A stretch of 64,000 nucleotides of DNA, from the NCBI GenBank assembly GCA_035079385.1, contig JAVHKY010000011.1:11178001-11242000 (forward strand), read 5' to 3'. This DNA is from Aspidiotus rigidus (taxonomy: Eukaryota > Arthropoda > Insecta > Hemiptera > Diaspididae). Positions 57,385 to 64,000 of this stretch are shown one piece after another (the stretch's first letter is position 1; every line of letters begins with the position of its first letter). The translations under genes were made by a program, and so were the position numbers. Under the pieces are notes generated by a model. The model was given only the letters and a program-made list of their open reading frames with translations, did no database searches and was not told where the DNA came from.

Positions 57385-59690
57385 TTGCATGCAAAGGACT
57401 GGAAATGGTCAATGTGGTCAACGCTCCTACTCGAGTGCATCGAGTGCATGAAGGTTTTGGGTCCACTACTGATATCACCTTTGCCTCAGAGAGCCTAAAC
57501 CGAAGAATAGAAGACTGGGCAGTACTGGATCAGGTGCTTCTTGGGAGTGACCATCGGTGTATCAACTTTCCCATCTATCAGGAAGTTGAGGTCGCTTTTC
57601 CACAAAAGATGGTAAGAAAATGGGCAGTCAAGAAGCTGAATAGCGTCCGTTTAAAGGTTAGCTACCTTGCTCTTACACGGGACCAAGTACAAGAGCAAGA
57701 AGAAAATGCAGAGGTGGCAACAGAGGGGATGATGAAATCTGTCACCAAAGCATGCAATACAACCATAGCCAGATAAGGTCGACGAAAGCAAAGGAGAACC
57801 GTTTACTAGTGGACAAATAATATTGTCAATTTGAGGAAGCAGTGCAACCGTCAGAGCCGGCCGGATACAACAGCGTAACAGAGGCCATGAAGGAGCGGGG
57901 GCTGTTGCATCTCAGTACTAGCTAGTCCGTAAGAGGCTGAAGAATGCTATGAAAGACAGCAAGAGTGCTGTATGGAAAGAGCTGTGTGAAATGGCAGAGG
58001 AATACCCACTTGGCAAGCCTTACAAAATGATGCTGAAGAAGCTAGAGAGCCTCTTAGCCATATGCCGAATGGAGCCCACGTTGGAGGGCAAATCATTGAT
58101 GGCTTGTTCTCACAGCAGGCACCACCAATGGTGACTGTTCCCTATGCGATGGGAGAAAGCCAGGCTAGTTTGGATTGATAAAAATGATAAACCACCTGAT
58201 GTACCATCTTCATCGACCACGTTGTCTGCTAGACAATGTGGGTAAACTCTTAAAGAGAGTTACATATCATGTCTCGTAGTTTCAAGGAAACTCCCCAACT
58301 TATTCTTAGAGAGAGTGATAGCCGATATATTGAGAGCTATCTGAAGGAAAAAGATATAATCTCAAGTAGTCAGTGTGGTTAGCCGAGTCAGCAATAGATA
58401 CTCGTCAGTTTTGAGCAGCCGTCAGCCTCGACATAAGAAACGTGTTCAATTCGATTCCATTGGAGAGGATATTGGAAGTCCTCATGGACGCAGAAGTGTC
58501 CGAATACCTACTCAGTATGATCAGCTGCTGTCGAGAAATCCAAACAAAGAGGCAGAGGCTGGTACATCCATCAAGTGCCCCGTTACTTGTGGGGTGCTGC
58601 AAGGTGCGGTCATTGAGACGCTCTTGTGGTGCGTCGCATTCAACGTGAAGCTGCCACCTAGAGTTAAGCCTGTCCGCTTTGTGGATGCACTGCCGAAACG
58701 ACTGTGGCGGTAGAGAGCTGGGGAAACCAGACCCTATAGGCAGTGACGCGTTGGATTGAATCGGACAGACGAGAACTTACAGTAGGTAAGACAGAGGTCA
58801 TTTTATTCAGAACCCGTCAAAAGTCCAGTCTACCCCCCCTTTCGCCTGCAAGGTGTAGAAATTAAGACCAAGAAAATAATGAAGTACCAAAGCATCTGGA
58901 ATGACTTATAGCTGAGCTTCAAGCCCAATTAGCGGAAAAGGTAGGCAGGGTATACTTAAGCCACCTGATGAAGAACCCACGAGGGCCGAGAGAAGAAAGA
59001 AGAAGCATCATGATGAGCACTGTCTTCTCGATCCTACTATATGATGCCCCTGAAGAAACCTTACAGAAGGAGACAGATAGTAAAGATCCAACAAAGAGCA
59101 GCGCTGAGGTGTGTTAGTGCCAACCGCACTGTCTCGACCGAGGCTTTGTACACACATACTAGCACGTATACCACCGATCGAGCTTCTTGCTAAATAGAGA
59201 GCAGTGGTCTTCAAAGCAAAAAAGATGACGACGACCGAGTTTTGAGACCAGGCGCCCCTTGCTTGAGAAATAGGAAGCACGAATTACCCACAGTGAGCTG
59301 AGTACATGGAAAAACCGTATGTTAATACGCGACCTTGAAGAGTGAGTGAACTCAGACCAAAGTCAGCTAAAGTTGAGCGAGCAACGTGTTCGCACTGTAA
59401 TCGAGGGCGGTATGATCCACCACAGTACACCTTATTGAAGTGTGAGGCATGGAGGTATAAGCGGAGCAAGCTCAGTCAGACTGTTTGGAAGATTAGAGTC
59501 GATGTAGGGCTTGCTCCGACCATGCTAGGTTCCGAACAAGCATAGAGCCCGGTGTCTGTATTTGCAACCACAGTCATGAAGGAGAAAATGGACCTGGAAC
59601 GGAATAGGTAAATGCAGGACCACTTTATGGCCTACTCGACACTTGTGTACCATCCACGTACTGATGTACAGGAAGAGTAATTGAACTTGA
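57385..59690 (+). mobile_element. Non-LTR retrotransposon (R1-like group), decayed
   Basis: Starting directly after the mitochondrial block: the endonuclease end (VNVVNAPTRVH-like start, GSTTDITFASESLNRRIEDW, LLGSDHRCINFPIYQ; 57403-57590); a linker; RT motifs SLDIRNVFNSIPLERILEVL (58430-58490) and VTCGVLQGAVIETLLWCV (VPQGSVLGPLLW equivalent, about 58575-58640); then VRFVDAL, where FADD is expected, so the catalytic Asp pair is lost. A C-terminal Cys/His-like region lies near 59380-59450 (CSHCNRGRYDPPQYTLLKCE). Frames shift repeatedly. Inactive. Confidence 0.75.
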
Positions 59691-61959
59691 AAAATGAAGA
59701 AAGAAAGACTCTTAACAGTGATCTACTAATATCTACGGAGGTGTCGTTGTTGTGTGTTCCAAAGTTTTACGTGCCTGGGGGCATTTCAGCTTGGCGTTTG
59801 CCAAGTCACTGAGGAGATTCATCCAACATTTAAGTTATATCCAAAAGGGTCGATTCCGGTGTTGAAGGAAATAAAATTAATGCGACGGTATAATTATCAG
59901 GCGTTCACTATTTGGAATCGTATTTTAAAGATTACGGAACCGTGCTATTCTCGAGACTTGTACACTTCTTAGAAAAATACGGAACCTACTCAAAATGGAG
60001 TATAATTGGCACCGAAAAACTACCCCAAGTACATTCCGTAAACGAACTAAGAAATATGAAACTATAAAAGCATTCGAAAATACGAGTAATTTTTACGAAT
60101 AAATATAGTGTTAAGATCTTTCTATCGTTTCTTTTATTTAATACGGTAGCTGTAAATTTCTTTCAACACTCCAAAAAGAGAATATAAAATTATTTGACAT
60201 AGAATATAACTGAAAACTAGGTGGGTTAGCGAGCTATTGGTTCCTGTCTCTTTTCCGGAAACATTTTACACACTTCTCTGATGACTTATCCTCAAAATGA
60301 AATCGAAGCCATATGCAAAATATCGTCTGTTGTTTTGTCTTTCTGTAGGTGACGCTCGAATTAGTGTACTTACATTTTCTACACTTTTTCAGCTCATAAT
60401 GCGGAAACTCTTGACGACAATTGTATGTAGAAGTTTGACTGACACAATAGACTACTTCTGTAAACAATGACGCGTATTCGATTGCAATTTGAAAAACTTA
60501 CTCCGGAATTACATCATTACATCCCTGGTTCGCTTTCCGAAAAGCAAGCCCTAAGTCATTATAATATTCATGAATACGCATGTAACAATATAGATCGCAG
60601 TCTGCGGTGATGTCTACCGTTTGGTGAATAATAATTAAAGATGGTTTCACGGATGAATGTAGATCATTCACCTCATGTTCGATATTACTGTCTCGAAAAA
60701 AGTATCGTGTTCGAAAACGTGAAAAAGATTTACCTTACGAGAATTACGAGTGCCTATAACACCCTTGTCGAGGGAAGAGCCTGGAACACAGGACTTACCT
60801 ACTCCATGATGTATTCAAGAAGCTGGGAAGCAAACCACTCTAACATTGTGCAATGCAAAGCTAGACGATAAAGACATCAATAAATTTCGCTATTCACCTT
60901 TTTTAAAATGTGTAGCTGGCAATCCATCGGGACTACGCACGTGAATCTATTGAAATGGAGTTTTCAAAGTCCAAGTACAAATTTAATAACCTCCAGGAGT
61001 ACTGAAATCCATTTTTTGCACTTGCGCGACTTTTTGCAGCTTACCGCTGGTGTTCTAAATATTAATCTTTCAATGCATTTACAAACGTGTTAAACTTCAG
61101 CGCGCTCTAGCAGTCTTATATAGCATTATAACGAAAAAGTTACTGAACCTTTTTAGTGTGAAATTAGATTTGTATTCACATTCTTTTCTTGAGACCCATT
61201 TCTAGACGAGTAAACGCAGAAAAACCTCATTTCGCCCCCTTCAATCGTGACTGGAAGGGAGGATACTGAGCAATTACCAGATAAGAAAATTTTTGCAGCT
61301 CAGCGTTTTTCTAGCTTCATTGTCTGGTCAAATAGAGGGAAAATTAGCCTCGAACTTCCCCACTTTCATGTTTTCCTATGTATGCTAAAATGCACTTGCA
61401 TTCATGATATGACGTAATGGAAATTGTGGGAATAAGAAGAAACGTTAATACCTACGGCGAAGAATAACGACACCAATGACCAAAAATACATCGGTGTAAA
61501 TATTTCTCTTAAGGTCAAGTACCTTTTGGTACACTAATTTCATGATCGTAGAAGTATACATTATCAAGTGATTAGCTTACATCGTTGTAAACAAGGAAGT
61601 CGGTCAATTTACTTTTCACAACGGGTATTCTTGATGCAATTAACGGTGTCATCCGACGTAGTACCGGTACTCGAAAATTTTCGAATAGTATCAATGCAGT
61701 TGGCCCCTAGTGATAACGTGTACACTTATACTGGATCAGCTCTCTCAATCTGATGTGAAAAAGAAAACGAAGGTGAGTTTGTCATCAACTATCAGCACAC
61801 ACCCACAATAAACCAGGTTGGTATCTTTAGAGCTGATTTTTCAATTTTTTTTTTTTCACAATTTCGTTCACTTCGTAGCACCTTGCATCTGAAACTAATG
61901 AGGTACGCACTTGAATTATATGAATATATGTTTTCGTGACTGGTGTTTCGTCTTTTCAG
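59691..61959. other. Region upstream of the FAS-like gene
   Basis: No recognised exon. Open frames at 59754-59972 (72 aa) and 60641-60871 (76 aa) have no family signature. A pyrimidine tract and AG at 61951-61959 form a splice acceptor just before the FAS-like ATG, so at least one 5' UTR exon probably lies in this stretch. Confidence 0.4.
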
Positions 61960-61960
61960 T

Positions 61961-62459
61961 ATGTCTGAAAAATTCAAGGTCGTCATCTCGGGTATATCAG
62001 GACGTTTTCCAGAGTGCGATCGCATTGATACATTGAAAGAAAAATTGTACAATGGAGGAGAATTCATCACTGTTGACGATCGGAAATGGCCTGTTGGGTA
62101 CAGACATAAACGTTAGTATTGAATGGAAAATTTGTTTTAAGCGTTGGAATATCCAGGAGAGCGTTTTATAGAATTTTCAAGAGTGAAATAATTCTGTAAC
62201 AAAAACATACTTGTTTATCTTCATGTGTGCTGAGTCCCAAATGAACATAGGTTAAGAATAAAATAGAATCCCATCATACTCAACATTTTCCTGATAATTT
62301 CAGTTACTGAATGGCATATTCCTGATGCGACGGGAAAGCTGAAAAATTATCAACATTTTGACAATGTAGTCTTCAAAGTCAAGCAAGGAACCGCTCTGAG
62401 TACCGATATCACGAGTCGACTAGCTTGGGAGCCTGCTTTTGAAGCCATAATCGATGCAG
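61961..62459 (+). CDS. Fatty-acid-synthase-like protein, N-terminal ketosynthase exons (3' end outside window)
   Basis: Exon 61961-62111 and exon 62304-62459 join in phase (donor GTTAGT, acceptor TTTCAG). The next donor GTGAGC at 62460 leaves phase 1. The start MSEKFKVVISGISGRFPECD is the beginning of animal fatty acid synthase ketosynthase domains. DDRKWPVG and DATGKLKNYQHFD correspond to its DDRRWPxG and xTGKLKDLxxFD blocks, and EPAFEAIIDAG to LEVTYEAIVDAG. In between, the usual FFGVxxKQAxxMDPQLR is replaced by VFKVKQGTALSTDITSRLAW, a strong departure. Family role: condensing enzyme of cytosolic fatty acid synthesis; insects carry several paralogues for cuticular lipids and waxes. The catalytic Cys lies downstream of the window's exons. 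Confidence 0.8.
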
Positions 62460-62772
62460 GTGAGCGAATCATTTTTTTTTTCAGAATAATGGAATTGAAA
62501 AGGATGGAAATGTCGTCTGTTTTTAGCCATCCATCATTTGAGTAAGATCTTGACTGTTCAGTCCCACGTTGAATTTGGCCTCAGCGGCGTTACTACCTTC
62601 ACTTTTTTTGTTTCGAAAAGAAAAGAAATTAAATAGCGTCCACTGCACTTTCTGCGATGGCATGTCCCTCCGCTGTTTTCAATCAAGTGTCTACATGATC
62701 TCTTTTCTTTCTATGTAGGTTTATGTCCCCCCCTCGCCATCTGTATTCTTGGGGTGGGAGTGGGTGGATTTA

Positions 62773-63045
62773 TTTGTGCTGCGTTTGTGGTGGATTGTGC
62801 CGTACACTTTTTTGCTTGTGCTGGTTTCCTTCTTGTCCAACTGGAACTGTTTAAGAGGGGAGGGACTGTAGACATGCAAGAACTAATTTGGACAGTAGCA
62901 GTAATTGGATTTTTATCACAAGTATTGATGAAATCGTTTGTGCTACATTTTTGCTGGATTGTGCCGTAGCGTTTTTCGTTTGTGCCGGTCTCCTTCCCCT
63001 CCAGCCTTATGAGGGGGCTGTAAACATGCCTGGCCTCTGTCCTAT
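62773..63045. repeat. Two-copy tandem duplication in the FAS-like intron
   Basis: TTTGTGCTGCGTTTGTGGTG / GGATTGTGCCGTACACTTTT and TTTGTGCTACATTTTTGCTG / GGATTGTGCCGTAGCGTTTT are offset by about 165 bases. Both are followed by a TTTGTGC(C/T)GGT(C/T)TCCTTC-like segment and end near AACATGC. Diverged; non-coding. Confidence 0.6.
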
Positions 63046-63093
63046 TCAATTTTTGGCCTGAACACAGGCTGAATTGCGTGTCCTACGTTTTTT

Positions 63094-63430
63094 CAGGGAA
63101 CCTATTGGGGGCTCTTTCAGAGAAAACGTCCACCGTCCGGCAAAGCTCGGACCTCGAAAATTTTTCAAGTTCTCTTCCTATCAAATATATGTCGGAAGTC
63201 GATATTTTTCCAAGTCCCCTTCCTATGATATGTAGCTTGAGGGTGGGGGCTCTGATGTCACAGTTTCATGACGTCAAAGAGCAGTTTTTTTTCGAGTCCC
63301 CCTCCTATCGTATATAGCTTGGATGACGAAGCCTATGACGTCATAGGGCAGCCTTATGACATCAAGATCCCACGTGCCTCGTAAAACGAGTCCCCTGCCA
63401 CCTCTTGTTCAACTCCATTAAAGAACCCGT
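63094..63430. repeat. Compact unit of the AGGGAACC/TGACGTCA repeat family
   Basis: Begins CAGGGAACCTATTGGGGGCT with CGTCCACCGTCCGGC, passes through TGACGTCA at about 63268 and 63338, and ends with CGTAAAACGAGTCCCCTGCC and CAACTCCATTAAAGAACCC. This shows one apparent full unit of about 335 bp with both characteristic ends in one place. Confidence 0.6.
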
Positions 63431-64000
63431 GAGTTTTTTTTTGTATTATGCTCTCGAATTATTTTATTGTGGATACCTCTTTCCTTATTATAGTCAAAGC
63501 TCACAACAGCTAGAAGTCGAGTATTTAATATGAATAAAGCCATTTGGAGTCCTGAAAATAGAAAATTAATAAAAATGACGAAAAACCATGAAATTTAGAT
63601 TCAAGAATTGGAACTGGGGTTAGAAGGACCGCACGTAAAAATTTAAAAAAAATAATGGAAAAAAAATTAGATGCCCTCGCTGTCCCGAGAATTTTTCCAA
63701 GTCCCCCTCCTATTGTACAAAGCTTAGAACCTGAAGGTTTTCCAAGTACCAAAAATGATGGCGTGACAACTTGAACGCGCTGTAATTTCAAGGAAGCCGT
63801 CGTTTTCTAAGTCCCCCTCCTGTCATGTATAGCTCAACAGTGGAAATTTTTTCAAGTCCCTAGCTCGAAAGGCGAATTTTTCTCAAACCCCCCCCCCCCC
63901 CCCGCCCTCTATAATATATAGCTCGAAGGTCAAAATTTTTCCAAGACTTCCTCCTATTAGAGGTCGAATTTATTCTAAGTCCCTCTGCTGTCATAATTAG

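Larger units (their letters stand above)
62460..64000 (+). other. Intron of the FAS-like gene, repeat-filled
   Basis: No further ketosynthase exon is visible. 62773-63045 is a diverged tandem duplication (period about 165) around TGGATTGTGCCGTA. 63094-63420 is a compact copy of the AGGGAACCTATTGGGGGC...TGACGTCA...CTCCATTAAAGAACCC repeat. 63670-64000 repeats the CTCCTATCATATATAGCTC unit. A C run lies at about 63886-63903. Confidence 0.65.

Noticed and set aside
62100..62106. Donor GTACAG just after PVG in the first FAS-like exon
   Set aside because: It leaves a phase that gives an immediate stop with the 62304 acceptor; GTTAGT at 62112 fits.
1..64000. tRNA and rRNA genes
   Set aside because: No cloverleaf with a GTTCRANNC arm or recognisable rRNA core was found by eye; short ones could still be missed.

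Overview
The window is nuclear DNA of an arthropod, most likely a hemipteran insect such as a scale insect or mealybug. The evidence is spliceosomal introns with GT/AG borders, an angiomotin gene, an insect-type SLC46 transporter end, the start of an animal fatty-acid-synthase-like gene, Penelope, Ginger, hAT and non-LTR elements, and a very AT-rich mitochondrial COX1 fragment that needs TGA read as Trp. The hemipteran placement is inference; no marker in the window settles it. Three host loci are recognised, all on the + strand. LEFT (1-18.3 kb): the last three exons of an SLC46/folate-type MFS transporter (2-874), a roughly 2.4 kb intergenic/promoter stretch, then a complete 14-exon angiomotin gene (3296-17373; 1059 codons plus stop, all splice phases consistent). 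Its last exon carries a six-fold GEY-type repeat not described in vertebrate angiomotins. Introns 6 and 13 are filled with repeats packed with the 8-bp palindrome TGACGTCA. MIDDLE (18.3-59.7 kb): an accessory, transposon-dominated desert. It holds a segmental duplication (19.15-24.47 kb versus 41.13-45.37 kb) in which each copy carries a small two-exon gene for a putative secreted protein (79 and 81 aa). Comparing the copies gives empty/filled sites for a TA-target MITE and a nested hAT element. A third, shorter relative lies at 27.1-28.4 kb. Around these lie two Penelope-like elements, one with an inverted duplication of its 3' part and one split by a 1.8 kb insertion. There are also at least seven non-LTR retrotransposon remnants, a MULE transposase fragment, several hairpin MITEs, (AAAT)n arrays alternating with a tandem unit, and a nearly complete Ginger-type DNA transposon (53.1-55.6 kb) whose integrase gene has one frameshift. 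A mitochondrial insertion (about 56.4-57.4 kb) abuts a decayed non-LTR element. RIGHT (59.7-64 kb): sequence without a recognised gene, then the first two coding exons of a fatty-acid-synthase-like gene (61961-62459), which runs into a repeat-filled intron and out of the window. The most unusual signals are the duplicated secreted mini-genes, the angiomotin GEY tail, the TGACGTCA arrays, the divergent ketosynthase start and the ribozyme-like motif at the Penelope ends. All exon borders were read by eye, without transcripts or database searches.
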